Shown: positions 1 through 7,852 of the stretch, piece by piece
Layout of the letters: each line of letters opens with the position of its first letter
Position numbering within the stretch: position 1 is the stretch's first letter
Assembly (NCBI RefSeq): GCF_041222825.1
Contig: NZ_CP139482.1
Coordinates: 3,408,501 to 3,472,500 of the forward strand
DNA from: Candidatus Thalassolituus haligoni
GTDB lineage: Bacteria; Pseudomonadota; Gammaproteobacteria; Pseudomonadales; Oceanobacteraceae
Length of the DNA stretch: 64,000 bases
Reading direction: 5' to 3'
Made by a program: the position numbers and the translations under genes
The notes under the pieces: model-generated
Databases searched by the model: none
What the model saw: only the letters and a program-made list of their open reading frames with translations
Told to the model about the DNA's origin: nothing

Positions 1-159
1 AGGCCCGGTCCAGCGAAAATCCATAAAATTATCAAAACCCAGGCCTTGCAATACGGCAAAACCGAAGAAACCTGTCAGGCCCATGGCAAACGCAATAGGC
101 ACTCGAATAAGAATGATCAATGCCAACAGGATGGCAAAGCCGATAAGAGCTTCAGTCAT
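1..159 (-). CDS. dctM: TRAP transporter large permease (DctM), N-terminal part
   Basis: Only the first 53 codons are inside the window; the gene runs off the left edge. The translation begins MTEALIGFAILLALIILIRV, a hydrophobic first helix followed by the P-I-A-F-A-M-G segment typical of the DctM/SiaM large membrane subunit of tripartite ATP-independent periplasmic transporters. It follows the small permease at 215-736 by 55 nt on the same strand, giving the usual P-Q-M order. It would form the substrate channel in the inner membrane with DctQ. Its place downstream of hpaE-hpaF suggests uptake of 4-hydroxyphenylacetate, homoprotocatechuate or a related aromatic acid; the substrate is inferred. 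Confidence 0.85.
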   Translation of the reverse strand, partial: MTEALIGFAILLALIILIRVPIAFAMGLTGFFGFAVLQGLGFDNFMDFRWTGP

Positions 160-214
160 AAAACAATCCAGAAAAAGCGGAGAAATGGGTGGTCAGAGTG
201 ATCATCCAGAGTAA

Positions 215-736
215 TCAGGAAGGCTCTCTGGATTCAGTAAAGATCCGATACATACCGTAGGTCAGCATCAGCGCGGCGGTGATATAACTCATTACCGCGA
301 TATACTGGACAATGTAACCCACGGGCATTCCCAGATACTCGGTCACAACTTCGCGTCGAATCGAGCGCTCAGCCAGATCCATCATCCGACCCGCGAGGAA
401 ATACAGCGCACCGGACATCGCCAGCGCCGACAACATACCCAAGGCACAAATCAGCTTGCTACCCAGATAACGATCCAGAATATCCACCACCACATGACCA
501 CCGCGCCAGGTGATAATAGGCATCTCGGCGAACACCAACAGCGCAATACCCAGCTCCGTCAACTCAACCGCACCATCAACCGCGTTATTAAAAAAATAGC
601 GACCAATCACATCAGCACAGGTCAGGCACATCAGGGCGAACAGCACCACAGCCGCAAAGGCTTCAAGAGCCAGGGCCAGCCAGGCGGCTGGTCCCTTTTC
701 TTCGTAGTGCTCCGCCATAAAATCAGCGAAAGACAT
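215..736 (-). CDS. dctQ: TRAP transporter small permease (DctQ)
   Basis: A 173-residue protein with four hydrophobic segments (about 22-42, 58-72, 94-115 and 140-162), the length and layout of the DctQ/SiaQ small membrane subunit of TRAP transporters. The segment CLTCADVIGRYFFNNAVDGA near residues 38-57, with the G-R-Y-F-F-N motif followed by the E-L-T-E-L-G helix start, is characteristic of the family. It lies 9 nt after dctP and before dctM on the same strand, so the three are probably one transcript. It helps couple the solute-loaded DctP to the DctM channel using a sodium or proton gradient. Family call is firm; substrate is inferred from the hpa context only. Confidence 0.9.
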   Translation of the reverse strand: MSFADFMAEHYEEKGPAAWLALALEAFAAVVLFALMCLTCADVIGRYFFNNAVDGAVELTELGIALLVFAEMPIITWRGGHVVVDILDRYLGSKLICALGMLSALAMSGALYFLAGRMMDLAERSIRREVVTEYLGMPVGYIVQYIAVMSYITAALMLTYGMYRIFTESREPS

Positions 737-745
737 ACTGTTACC

Positions 746-1789
746 TCACTGTGCAGGCTGATAGCTGCGGGCGATTTTGCGCAGTTCACGCAACGCTTCC
801 GCAGCATTCACATCACGATCCTTCACCGACTCAATCCACTCCTGATCCATACCCTGTATCAGCTTTTCAAACTGGCGTGACATCAGATCCTTGGCAGAAA
901 CATGGACAATTTTCACCCCTGCCGCTTTGGCAGCCTGATACCCTTCGGCATCACCGGCATCCCAGGCACGACCGGCCATGGCCGACAGTTTTTCACCCGA
1001 TACCGCCAGAATCGCTTTGCGGTCACGAGGCTCCAGGTCTTCCATAAATTCAGGGTTAACAAAAATCGAGAAGCTGCCCATGTACATGCCTTCTGGCAAC
1101 ACAGTGACATAGTTGGTGACTTCGTTCAGACGCAGCACCTTTTGCTCCATCATCGGCAGGAACACCCCGTCGATCACACCCTGCTGCAGCATCTCATAAA
1201 CTTTGGGGGCCGGAGCACCTACCGCCGTGACATGCATACGCTCCGCCAGCACGCTCTGGACACCACCACCAACACGGATCTTCATGCCTTCCAGATCAGA
1301 AAAAGAATCGATCGGCTTCTTGGTATGAATATGGCCAGGGCCGTGGGTGAACATGCCGATCACTTCCAGACCGTCGAACTCATTCGCATCCTTCAGATAT
1401 TTTTCATATACCCGCCACAAGGCCACCGACGCTGCTTCGGCACCCACACCCAAACCTGGTTGCTCGACAATCTGGGGCAGTTTGAACCGACCAGGAACAT
1501 AACCGTGATAGCTGAAACTGGCATCGTAAACACCGTCTTCAACCAGTTGAAACAGCGTTTTTGGATGACCCGAGCTGTTCTCGATCTTGACCTTGACGCG
1601 GCCTTCCGTGGCTTCTTCCACCCACTTGGCCCAGGTTGGCCACACCACCGCGTTCTGGGCGTTGGTCGGCGGCAACCAGGTGCCCACACGTAAAATGGTT
1701 TCAGAATATGCCGGTGCGGTCATTGCTGCACCAGCAGCAAGAATCAGTACCGACATGGCAGATTTCAGACGATGTTTCATTGTTATCAT
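746..1789 (-). CDS. dctP: TRAP transporter periplasmic solute-binding protein (DctP)
   Basis: A DctP/SiaP-family extracytoplasmic receptor of about 347 residues. The N-terminus has a Sec signal peptide (basic MKHR region, hydrophobic core, cleavage near A-Y-S-E). The body shows family features: L-R-V-G-T-W-L-P-P at the mature start, the F-S-D-L-E-G-M-K-I-R-V helix-strand unit in the middle with its conserved arginine, and V-I-D-G-V-F further on. The start at 1789 is preferred because AGAGG sits about 7 nt upstream; a longer reading to 1813 and a shorter one at 1777 are possible. It is followed by dctQ and dctM. The ligand is unknown; the hpa context suggests an aromatic acid. Confidence 0.88.
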   Translation of the reverse strand: MITMKHRLKSAMSVLILAAGAAMTAPAYSETILRVGTWLPPTNAQNAVVWPTWAKWVEEATEGRVKVKIENSSGHPKTLFQLVEDGVYDASFSYHGYVPGRFKLPQIVEQPGLGVGAEAASVALWRVYEKYLKDANEFDGLEVIGMFTHGPGHIHTKKPIDSFSDLEGMKIRVGGGVQSVLAERMHVTAVGAPAPKVYEMLQQGVIDGVFLPMMEQKVLRLNEVTNYVTVLPEGMYMGSFSIFVNPEFMEDLEPRDRKAILAVSGEKLSAMAGRAWDAGDAEGYQAAKAAGVKIVHVSAKDLMSRQFEKLIQGMDQEWIESVKDRDVNAAEALRELRKIARSYQPAQ

Positions 1790-1911
1790 TTTTCGGCCTC
1801 TTGAGATGTTCACTCCCCAAACACGTAAAGCGTCAAGCGCACGCCTTACTATCTCGTTGCAGGGGTATTTTTATTGTCATCTACCGCCCGTTTTAGACGG
1901 CAGGTTGGATA

Positions 1912-1935
1912 TTTGCTGCGGCTCGACGCTGCAAA
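1912..1935. other. Inverted repeat between hpaF and dctP
   Basis: TTTGCTGCG and CGCTGCAAA form a 9-bp stem with one mismatch around a 6-nt loop. It lies in the 187-bp gap between the hpaF stop and the dctP start, where an intercistronic processing or attenuation structure is plausible. There is no clear T-run, so a terminator is not claimed. Confidence 0.3.
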
Positions 1936-1976
1936 TAACACGGGAAAACCACCTACTCATCTGCCCGGCAAAGCGC

Positions 1977-2357
1977 TCAGACAAACAGTGGATGGATGTT
2001 ATTTTTATTAAACTTGAGCACTGGATCCAGTTCCGTCATTTCGAACGAAATCTGAACATAATGCGCGTCGGTCACCGGTTTCATCCAATCGCATAATATT
2101 TCGAACACCCGTTTGGCAACCGCCTGTTTGAGTTCCATATCACGGCCATGGCCGATCTTCAGACTCAGGTTCAGGTAGCCGAAATCCTCACGACCATCGG
2201 CCACCCGATAGTCGTAACAACGAATGGCACGACTGCGCACACCACCTATCGGGAACGCACCGGTCGATACCACGTATTCATGCAACGCCTTGAACAGCAG
2301 CTGAAAATCCAGCAACTCGTGCAAGTTGTCGGAATAGTCGACGACGAAATGCGGCAT
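1977..2357 (-). CDS. hpaF: 5-carboxymethyl-2-hydroxymuconate delta-isomerase
   Basis: A 126-residue protein of the CHMI (HpaF/HpcD) family, part of the tautomerase superfamily. It starts M-P-H-F, so the catalytic Pro-1 after Met removal is present. It has the family segments Y-S-D-N-L at residues 8-12 and G-A-F-P-I-G-G-V-R-S-R in the middle. It isomerises 5-carboxymethyl-2-hydroxymuconate in the homoprotocatechuate meta-cleavage pathway, in the cytoplasm as a trimer. It begins 3 nt after the hpaE stop, so translation is probably coupled; a GGGG run near the end of hpaE may serve as ribosome site. Expected length is about 125-126 residues, so the gene is intact. Confidence 0.93.
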   Translation of the reverse strand: MPHFVVDYSDNLHELLDFQLLFKALHEYVVSTGAFPIGGVRSRAIRCYDYRVADGREDFGYLNLSLKIGHGRDMELKQAVAKRVFEILCDWMKPVTDAHYVQISFEMTELDPVLKFNKNNIHPLFV

Positions 2358-2360
2358 GGT

Positions 2361-3824
2361 TTACACGCCCCACTTCGGAATGTGATGAGAACCCATGCTG
2401 ATACACACATTTTTGGGCTCACAGAATACTTCGAAGCTGTAGTCACCACCTTCACGACCGGTACCGGAACCTTTCACACCACCAAATGGCGTACGCAGGT
2501 CGCGGACGTTCTGGCTGTTCACAAACATCATCCCGGCTTCCACTGAACGGGCAATGCGATGCACCTTGCCCACATCCTGAGTCCACAGATACGAGGCCAG
2601 GCCGTAATCGTTGTCGTTGGCCATCGCCACAACATCGGCTTCGTCCCTGAACGGAATCAATACCGCCACTGGGCCAAAGATTTCTTCACGGGCAATACGC
2701 ATGTTGTTCGTAACATCGCGGAACACGGTCGGGCGCACGAAATGACCGCCTTTCAGCTGATCCGGCAACTCATTCACCGGCTTTTCAGGGCCACCAGCAA
2801 TCAGCGTGGCACCTTCTTCGATACCGATCTTGATATAGCCGGTGACCTTGTCCCAATGCCCCTGGCTGATCAGTGAACCGACTTTGGTGTCCATATCCAT
2901 CGGGTCGCCCACTTTGATCTTGCTGGCACGGGCAGCAAAATCGTCACAGAAACGGTCGTAAATGCCTTCTTGTACAAAGATGCGCGAACCGGCGGTGCAG
3001 CGCTCACCGTTGATCGAGAAGATGCCAAACACCGCCGCATCTAACGCCCGCTCATAGTCGCAATCGTCAAACACCATCACCGGCGATTTGCCACCCAGCT
3101 CCATCGAAAACTTCTTCAGGCCAGCGTTGGCAATAATGTGCTTGCCGGTCGATGTACCACCCGTGAACGAAATCGCATTGACGTTAGGATCCGTAATCAA
3201 CGCGTTGCCCGTGGTGCTGCCAAAACCATGCACCACATTAAACACACCCGCTGGTATACCGGCTTCAAGTGCCAGCTTTGCAAGGAAATCCGTGGTCAGC
3301 GGCGACAGCTCGGACTGCTTCATCACGGCCGTGTTGCCCAATGCCAGAGCGGGAGCAGTCTTCCAGGTGCCAGTCATAAACGGCACGTTCCATGGCGAAA
3401 TCAACGCACACACACCGGTTGGCTGGTACAGGGTGTAATTCAGCATCTGGTCATCCATCGGGTAAGTATGACCATTCATTTGTTTGGCTTTTTCAGCAAA
3501 AAAATAGAAATTACTGGAAGCCCGTGGAATCAAGGCATTACGCGTCTGATACAGTGGCAAACCAGTGTCGGCAGTTTCCATCGCCGACAGTTCATCAACG
3601 TTGTCGGCAATCAGGTCACCCAGCTTCTCGATGATTTTTGAACGCTTCGCCACCGCCATATTGGCCCAGGCCGGAAAGGCATTTTTTGCCGCCTGGCACG
3701 CCGCTGCCACTTGCTCCGGCGTGGCATGAGCCACTTCTGCCAGCACTTCACCCGTGGCCGGATTCACAGTTTCAAACGTTTCCTTGCTCTCAACCCACTT
3801 GCCGTTAATCAGGTTCTTGATCAT
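2361..3824 (-). CDS. hpaE: 5-carboxymethyl-2-hydroxymuconate semialdehyde dehydrogenase
   Basis: A 487-residue aldehyde dehydrogenase that oxidises the ring-cleavage product CHMS to the dicarboxylate with NAD. Visible motifs are the S-P-W-N-V-P-F segment of the cofactor fold near residue 143, the F-T-G-G-T glycine turn near 220, E-L-G-G-K with the general-base glutamate, and G-E-R-C-T-A-G-S holding the catalytic cysteine near 277. Start at 3824 has AAAAGG about 9 nt upstream. It heads the leftward operon with hpaF and probably dctPQM. Its promoter (3926-3954) contains one copy of the TTAACATGTTAA palindrome and a second palindrome just downstream, so control by HpaR is likely. The closest alternative would be another ALDH, but synteny with hpaF and hpaG makes HpaE the clear call. 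Confidence 0.93.
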   Translation of the reverse strand: MIKNLINGKWVESKETFETVNPATGEVLAEVAHATPEQVAAACQAAKNAFPAWANMAVAKRSKIIEKLGDLIADNVDELSAMETADTGLPLYQTRNALIPRASSNFYFFAEKAKQMNGHTYPMDDQMLNYTLYQPTGVCALISPWNVPFMTGTWKTAPALALGNTAVMKQSELSPLTTDFLAKLALEAGIPAGVFNVVHGFGSTTGNALITDPNVNAISFTGGTSTGKHIIANAGLKKFSMELGGKSPVMVFDDCDYERALDAAVFGIFSINGERCTAGSRIFVQEGIYDRFCDDFAARASKIKVGDPMDMDTKVGSLISQGHWDKVTGYIKIGIEEGATLIAGGPEKPVNELPDQLKGGHFVRPTVFRDVTNNMRIAREEIFGPVAVLIPFRDEADVVAMANDNDYGLASYLWTQDVGKVHRIARSVEAGMMFVNSQNVRDLRTPFGGVKGSGTGREGGDYSFEVFCEPKNVCISMGSHHIPKWGV

Positions 3825-3911
3825 CTGTGTCTGCCTTTTCTTGTTTGCAACGAGCCGCTGACGACTCTGGTGTTCTACCGGTCAGCCAACCCAAGGTGAG
3901 CCGCAAACCAA

Positions 3912-3923
3912 TTAATATATTAA
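3912..3923. promoter_or_regulatory. Candidate HpaR operator, downstream site at hpaE promoter
   Basis: TTAATATATTAA is a perfect 12-bp palindrome and a two-base variant of TTAACATGTTAA. Its centre is 21 bp from that of the neighbouring site at 3933-3944, so both lie on one face of the helix. It falls just after the proposed -10 of the hpaE promoter, where a bound MarR dimer would block initiation. Confidence 0.55.
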
Positions 3924-3925
3924 CC

Positions 3926-3954
3926 AATCTATTTAACATGTTAATCATTGTCAA
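3926..3954 (-). promoter_or_regulatory. Sigma70-type promoter of the hpaE operon
   Basis: Read leftwards, a perfect TTGACA (3949-3954) is followed after exactly 17 nt by TAGATT (3926-3931). The palindrome at 3933-3944 fills the spacer. The transcript would start near 3918 and run about 95 nt to the hpaE start codon. The same layout recurs at the hpaD promoter (10841-10869). Confidence 0.65.
3933..3944. promoter_or_regulatory. Candidate HpaR operator in the hpaE promoter spacer
   Basis: TTAACATGTTAA, a perfect 12-bp palindrome lying between the -35 and -10 of the hpaE promoter. The identical 12-mer recurs at 10875-10886 and near-copies occur at five other places in the hpa island. A MarR-family protein with its gene inside the island (10257-10679) is the natural candidate binder. 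Confidence 0.65.
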
Positions 3955-4008
3955 CAGACAGATGCCATCCAAATGTGTTTCAGGCACAAGTCGGTGCATG
4001 ATTTTGCT

Positions 4009-4108
4009 GGTGTTCCTGTTGGTGTTCCTGTTGGTGTTCCTGTTGGTGTTGCTGGTGGTGTTGCTGGTGCTGTTGCTGGTGGTGTTGATGTTGCTGGTGG
4101 TGTTGATG
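4009..4108. repeat. 12-bp minisatellite between the divergent hpaE and hpaG promoters
   Basis: About eight tandem units of a 12-bp sequence, starting as GGTGTTCCTGTT three times and then drifting to GGTGTTGCTGGT, GCTGTTGCTGGT and GGTGTTGATGTT. It occupies the intergenic region between the two operator clusters (3912-3944 and 4215-4273). Because the unit is a multiple of three, every frame stays open through it, producing His/Gln-rich, Val/Gly-rich and Asn/Thr-rich translations that I do not regard as genes. The rest of 3825-4370 holds the promoters and operators listed here and nothing else I can support. Confidence 0.85.
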
Positions 4109-4214
4109 TCGAGTGCCAGGCTCAAAATACACATCGTTTTTTTGCCATTCACCTCTTCCCCCTTTTATACCGGCACACTCCCAATCATCCCATTTTCCAT
4201 ACACAGCATACTAA

Positions 4215-4226
4215 TTAACATATTAA
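4215..4226. promoter_or_regulatory. Candidate HpaR operator upstream of hpaG1
   Basis: TTAACATATTAA differs from the island's TTAACATGTTAA by one base. It ends 4 bp before the perfect TTGACA at 4231-4236, so a bound repressor would lie against the -35 region. Confidence 0.55.
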
Positions 4227-4230
4227 CTTA

Positions 4231-4259
4231 TTGACATTTAGCGACCTGCTCGCAAAACT
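4231..4259 (+). promoter_or_regulatory. Possible promoter of the hpaG1 operon
   Basis: A perfect TTGACA -35 at 4231-4236. The hexamer 17 nt later (AAAACT, 4254-4259) is a poor -10, which suggests dependence on an activator; the AraC protein HpaA or another factor could supply this. Operators flank it at 4215-4226 and 4262-4273. The start codon is about 100 nt further on. Confidence 0.4.
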
Positions 4260-4261
4260 AG

Positions 4262-4273
4262 TTAACATGTAAA
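4262..4273. promoter_or_regulatory. Candidate HpaR operator at the hpaG1 start region
   Basis: TTAACATGTAAA, within the slightly imperfect palindrome GTTAACATGTAAAC (4261-4274). It lies just after the weak -10 candidate, where the transcript would begin, and 47 bp from the upstream site centre. Confidence 0.5.
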
Positions 4274-4370
4274 CAAAAATAATGATCGACTGGCTTTTGG
4301 GCTTAGCGATCAAGCAGCCAGGCATGATTCGGCCTCGCCGCTATCTTTCAATTTATCTGGAGAACCCACC

Positions 4371-5147
4371 ATGAGGCACAGCCGCATCCTGAAGGATGGC
4401 GTTGCAACCGACCTGGTCAGCGCTGTCAACAGCGATCAAGACATGACTTCCACCGAGTGGCTGGCAGCCACCACCGGCACCGTGTTCGGCATCGCACTGA
4501 ACGACAAGGCGCTGTACGCCAAGCTGGAGCCATCGTTCCATGAAAAGCCTCATGTGAATCCGCCAACACGCCCGGTTCTGCACATTAAAACCGCCAACAC
4601 CCACATTGGCTACGGCGCTGCCATCCCGGCTCCAGCTGATGGTGCACCCCTGTATGCAGGCCCGTCCCTTGGCATTGTGATTGGCAAGCAAGCCACTCGC
4701 GTGAGCGAAACAAACGCGCTGGAATTTGTCGGTGGCTACACCGTGGTTAACGAAGTGTCGCTGGCCGAAACCTCGTTCTACCGCCCGGCCGTCAAAGCCA
4801 AGTGCCGTGATGGCTTCTGCCCGATTGGCCCATGGGTTGTGGATGCTGCTGACGTTGCCACCCCCGCCGCACTGGCGATTCACACCTATATCAACGGTGA
4901 GCTGACGCATACCACTAGCACCGACCAGTTGCGGGCCGGTGTTGCTGAACTGGTGAGCTACCTGAGCAGCTTCATGACGCTGGAAGCCGGTGACCTGATC
5001 ATTGCCGGAACCCCCGAACGCACGGAGCAGCTGGCATTAAAAGCCGGTGATACCGTCGCGATTGACATCGACACCATTGGCCGCCTGGAAAACTCAGTTG
5101 TTATTGAAAGCGTCAGTAAATCAAACAGCCAAGCGGAACGGGTTTAA
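4371..5147 (+). CDS. hpaG1: 4-hydroxyphenylacetate degradation isomerase/decarboxylase, HpaG1 subunit
   Basis: A 258-residue fumarylacetoacetate-hydrolase-fold protein matching the N-terminal half of bifunctional HpaG/HpcE. Family segments include Y-A-G-P-S-L-G-I-V-I-G near residues 101-111, G-G-Y-T-V-V-N-E in the centre and the C-terminal D-L-I-I-A-G-T-P. With HpaG2 it decarboxylates 5-oxo-pent-3-ene-1,2,5-tricarboxylate and isomerises the product. Enteric bacteria carry the two halves fused as one protein of roughly 430 residues; here they are separate genes 12 nt apart. GGAG lies 8 nt before the start. First gene of the rightward hpa operon. Confidence 0.9.
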   Translation: MRHSRILKDGVATDLVSAVNSDQDMTSTEWLAATTGTVFGIALNDKALYAKLEPSFHEKPHVNPPTRPVLHIKTANTHIGYGAAIPAPADGAPLYAGPSLGIVIGKQATRVSETNALEFVGGYTVVNEVSLAETSFYRPAVKAKCRDGFCPIGPWVVDAADVATPAALAIHTYINGELTHTTSTDQLRAGVAELVSYLSSFMTLEAGDLIIAGTPERTEQLALKAGDTVAIDIDTIGRLENSVVIESVSKSNSQAERV

Positions 5148-5159
5148 GGGAGCAACGAT

Positions 5160-5921
5160 ATGAAACGCGCACGCATTCTGTTCAACGGCCAGGTCACGGC
5201 AGTTACCGTTAATGACAATAATGACGCTCTGCTGGCGGATGGCACGGTTATCACTGAAGCCGATGCCAACTGGCTGCCACCTTGCGACGGCAAGATGTTT
5301 GTTCTGGGTCTGAACTACGCAGACCACGCGGCCGAGCTGGCGTTCAAGGCACCAGAAGAGCCTCTGGTGTTCCTGAAAGGTCCCAACGCGCTGCTGGGCC
5401 ACCGTAAAAACACCTATCGTCCAGACAACGTTGACTACATGCACTACGAGTGTGAGCTGGTTGCGGTGATTGGCAAAACCGCCAAAAACGTTTCCCGCGC
5501 AGACGCCATGGACTACATCGGTGGTTATACCGTCGGCAACGATTACGCCATCCGTGACTATCTGGAAAACTACTACCGCCCGAACCTGCGCGTTAAGAGC
5601 CGCGATACTTGCACGCCGCTTGGCCCTTACATCATTGATGCCGCTGAAGTTGCCGACCCGCACAATCTGGCCCTGCGCACCTATATTAACGGTGAGCTGA
5701 AGCAGGAAGGTTCAACCAAGGACATGGTATTCAATATCCCGTTCCTGGTGGAATACCTGAGCGCCATCATGACACTGGAAGAAGGCGACATGATCTTCAC
5801 CGGCACTCCCGAAGGTCTGGCTGACGTGCAACCCGGCGACGAAATTGTGACCGAGGTCGAAGGCGTTGGCCGTCTGGTGAATCACATCATCAGCGAAAGT
5901 CAGTACCTGGAATCACTGTAA
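5160..5921 (+). CDS. hpaG2: 4-hydroxyphenylacetate degradation isomerase/decarboxylase, HpaG2 subunit
   Basis: A 253-residue FAH-fold protein corresponding to the C-terminal half of HpaG. The metal-binding pattern is visible: F-V-L-G-L-N-Y-A-D-H-A-A-E near residues 46-58, then H-Y-E-C-E-L with the E-x-E ligands, and the later aspartate in G-N-D-Y-A-I-R-D. The C-terminus has D-M-I-F-T-G-T-P-E-G. A GGGAG ribosome site lies 8 nt before the ATG and the gap to hpaG1 is 12 nt, so the two subunits are translated from one message. It retains the metal ligands better than HpaG1, suggesting that it is the decarboxylase-active half; this is inference. Confidence 0.92.
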   Translation: MKRARILFNGQVTAVTVNDNNDALLADGTVITEADANWLPPCDGKMFVLGLNYADHAAELAFKAPEEPLVFLKGPNALLGHRKNTYRPDNVDYMHYECELVAVIGKTAKNVSRADAMDYIGGYTVGNDYAIRDYLENYYRPNLRVKSRDTCTPLGPYIIDAAEVADPHNLALRTYINGELKQEGSTKDMVFNIPFLVEYLSAIMTLEEGDMIFTGTPEGLADVQPGDEIVTEVEGVGRLVNHIISESQYLESL

Positions 5922-6007
5922 ACCGATTGCCAAAAACATCGGCCGCAAGCGACCGCCGACCGGTTCGGACACGCCCCATCATAGAAGGGGCTGCCCCGAA
6001 GAACACG

Positions 6008-6031
6008 GCCCCCTCCCATTGCAGAGGGGGC
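6008..6031 (+). other. Strong intercistronic hairpin between hpaG2 and hpaH
   Basis: GCCCCCTC and GAGGGGGC pair perfectly around an 8-nt loop. A second GGGGC/GCCCC motif lies just upstream near 5987-5997. No T-run follows, so it is more likely an mRNA-stability or polarity element within the 185-nt hpaG2-hpaH gap than a terminator. Confidence 0.5.
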
Positions 6032-6106
6032 TTGCCCCTGAATCACACGGCACACCGCCTTTAACAGGAGTAAGAAGCAGCCCTAAGCCGCTTCGATAAG
6101 AAAAAT

Positions 6107-6910
6107 ATGCTCTCAGACGACATCATCAAAGACTGCGCAGCCCAATTGCACCAGGCCGAAAAAGAGCGCCAGCAAATCCGCCAGCTGTCGCTTCAACACC
6201 CGGACATCACCATCCCGGATGCCTACAAAGTACAAAGCGAATGGCTGAAGCTGAAGCTGGCCGAAGGTCGCAAAATCATTGGCCATAAAATTGGCCTGAC
6301 CTCGCGGGCCATGCAAATGTCCTCGCAAATTGACGAACCGGATTACGGTACTCTGCTCGACGACATGCTGTTTCAGGACGCCGCAGAGATCCCCACCGAT
6401 CGCTTCATTGTGCCTCGCATCGAAGTCGAACTGGCCTTCATCCTGAAGGCCCCGCTGAGCGGCCCGAACTGCACCATCTTCGACGTTTACAACGCCACAG
6501 ACTACGTGATTCCAGCACTGGAACTGATCGATGCCCGCTCGCAGTCCATTGACCCCGACTCCGGCCGTCCGCGTAAAGTATTCGACACCATTTCCGACAA
6601 CGCCGCCAATGCCGGGATCATCCTCGGTGGTCGACCGATCAAACCGATGGATGTGGATCTGCGCCGAATCGGTGCCATCATGTACCGCAATGGCGTGATT
6701 GAAGAAACCGGTGTCGCCGCTGGCGTTTTGAACCACCCGGCCAACGGCGTCGCCTGGCTGGCCAACCGCTTGCATCCGTACGGCATCACACTGGAACCCG
6801 GCCAGATCATTCTGGGAGGTTCATTCACCCGTCCAGTGGCGGCGCGCCAGGGCGACACGTTTCAAGTGGATTACGGCGAACTGGGTTCGATTACTTGTTT
6901 CTTCAAATAA
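6107..6910 (+). CDS. hpaH: 2-oxo-hepta-3-ene-1,7-dioate hydratase
   Basis: A 267-residue member of the hydratase/decarboxylase branch of the FAH superfamily (HpaH/HpcG; relatives are MhpD and vanillate-pathway hydratases). Characteristic segments are K-I-I-G-H-K-I-G-L-T-S near residues 56-66, the metal-ligand unit R-I-E-V-E-L-A-F near 104-111, and G-A-I-M-Y-R-N-G towards the C-terminus. It adds water to 2-oxohept-3-ene-1,7-dioate to give 4-hydroxy-2-oxoheptanedioate. The ATG has only a weak A-rich upstream sequence, while a clear AGGAG lies about 37 nt further up, so the start is slightly uncertain. It is followed 39 nt later by hpaI. Confidence 0.92.
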   Translation: MLSDDIIKDCAAQLHQAEKERQQIRQLSLQHPDITIPDAYKVQSEWLKLKLAEGRKIIGHKIGLTSRAMQMSSQIDEPDYGTLLDDMLFQDAAEIPTDRFIVPRIEVELAFILKAPLSGPNCTIFDVYNATDYVIPALELIDARSQSIDPDSGRPRKVFDTISDNAANAGIILGGRPIKPMDVDLRRIGAIMYRNGVIEETGVAAGVLNHPANGVAWLANRLHPYGITLEPGQIILGGSFTRPVAARQGDTFQVDYGELGSITCFFK

Positions 6911-6949
6911 CCGCCCCACATTCGACATGCGTTAGACTCAGGAGACAAG

Positions 6950-7759
6950 ATGTCCGCTCCCATTAATACATTCAAACAGGCAATTCAGTCCGGTAACCAA
7001 GCCCAGATTGGCTTGTGGCTCGGGCTCGCCAACGCCTATACCGCCCAACTCTGCGCCGGGGCCGGTTTCGACTGGTTGTTAATAGACGCCGAACACGCCC
7101 CCAACGACCTGCAAACCATTTTGGGTCAACTGCAAGGCATGTCGGCCTTTCCGGTAACCCCCATCGTACGACCGGCCTGGCCGGATGCCGTGCGCATCAA
7201 ACAGATCCTTGACCTCGGTGCCCAAACCGTACTGGCCCCCATGGTGGAATCCGGTGCACAAGCAGCCGAGGTGGTCGCCGCAACGCGCTACCCGCCTGCC
7301 GGTATTCGCGGAGTCGGCAGTGCCCTCGCTCGCGCCTCCGAGTTCAACCGTACTGCCGACTACCTGAAAACCGCCAACGACCAGATGTGCGTGCTGATCC
7401 AGATTGAAACCCCGCAAGGTGTGGCAGCGCTGGATGATATTCTGGCTGTCGAAGGGGTTGATGGCGTGTTTATTGGCCCGTCTGATCTGAGTGCCTCCAT
7501 GGGCCACATCGGCAACCCGGCTCACCCGGATGTACAGGCGGTGATTGAAGCATCGCTGGCCAAAATCGTTGCCGCAGGCAAAGCACCCGGTATTCTTATT
7601 GCCGACAAAACCCTCGCCAAGCGCTACATTGAACAGGGAGCCTTGTTTGTCGGAGTCGGCACCGACACCGGTTTGTTAATGAAAGCCACCACCGACCTGG
7701 CAGCTGAATTCAAAAGCAGTGTTAACGCCATCAAGCAGGAAAAAGGCTCGGTGTATTAA
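6950..7759 (+). CDS. hpaI: 4-hydroxy-2-oxoheptanedioate aldolase
   Basis: A 269-residue class II (metal-dependent) aldolase of the HpcH/HpaI family. It starts with the family pattern [10 protein letters not shown], then [13 protein letters not shown] carrying the catalytic histidine-region and metal glutamates, then [10 protein letters not shown] and V-F-I-G-P-S-D-L-S. It splits 4-hydroxy-2-oxoheptanedioate into pyruvate and succinic semialdehyde. GGAG lies 6 nt before the start. Downstream is a GTTCCCACGT hairpin (7794-7816) before the regulator gene hpaA. Length and motifs are standard for the family. Confidence 0.95.
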   Translation: MSAPINTFKQAIQSGNQAQIGLWLGLANAYTAQLCAGAGFDWLLIDAEHAPNDLQTILGQLQGMSAFPVTPIVRPAWPDAVRIKQILDLGAQTVLAPMVESGAQAAEVVAATRYPPAGIRGVGSALARASEFNRTADYLKTANDQMCVLIQIETPQGVAALDDILAVEGVDGVFIGPSDLSASMGHIGNPAHPDVQAVIEASLAKIVAAGKAPGILIADKTLAKRYIEQGALFVGVGTDTGLLMKATTDLAAEFKSSVNAIKQEKGSVY

Positions 7760-7793
7760 CCGCCGCGTCAGACCTCCGGCCTCAGAGCCGGAT

Positions 7794-7816
7794 GTTCCCA
7801 CGTAGAACGTGGGAAC
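7794..7816. repeat. GTTCCCAC-type hairpin repeat
   Basis: GTTCCCACGT and ACGTGGGAAC form a perfect 10-bp stem around AGA. A close relative (stem CCGTTCCCAC) is at 13599-13625. Such short GTTCCCAC palindromes are widespread extragenic elements in gammaproteobacteria. This one sits between hpaI and hpaA with no T-run, so it may reduce read-through without being a classical terminator. Confidence 0.65.
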
Positions 7817-7852
7817 AAGAGGACACAATAAAAAAATCAACCAGAAGCAACT

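Noticed and set aside
902..1693. A 263-codon plus-strand frame
   Set aside because: It is antisense to dctP, which has a signal peptide and clear family motifs.
3973..4218. Val/Gly-, Asn/Thr- and His/Gln-rich open frames in three readings
   Set aside because: They are produced by the 12-bp minisatellite, whose period keeps all frames open. None has a ribosome site or unique domain.
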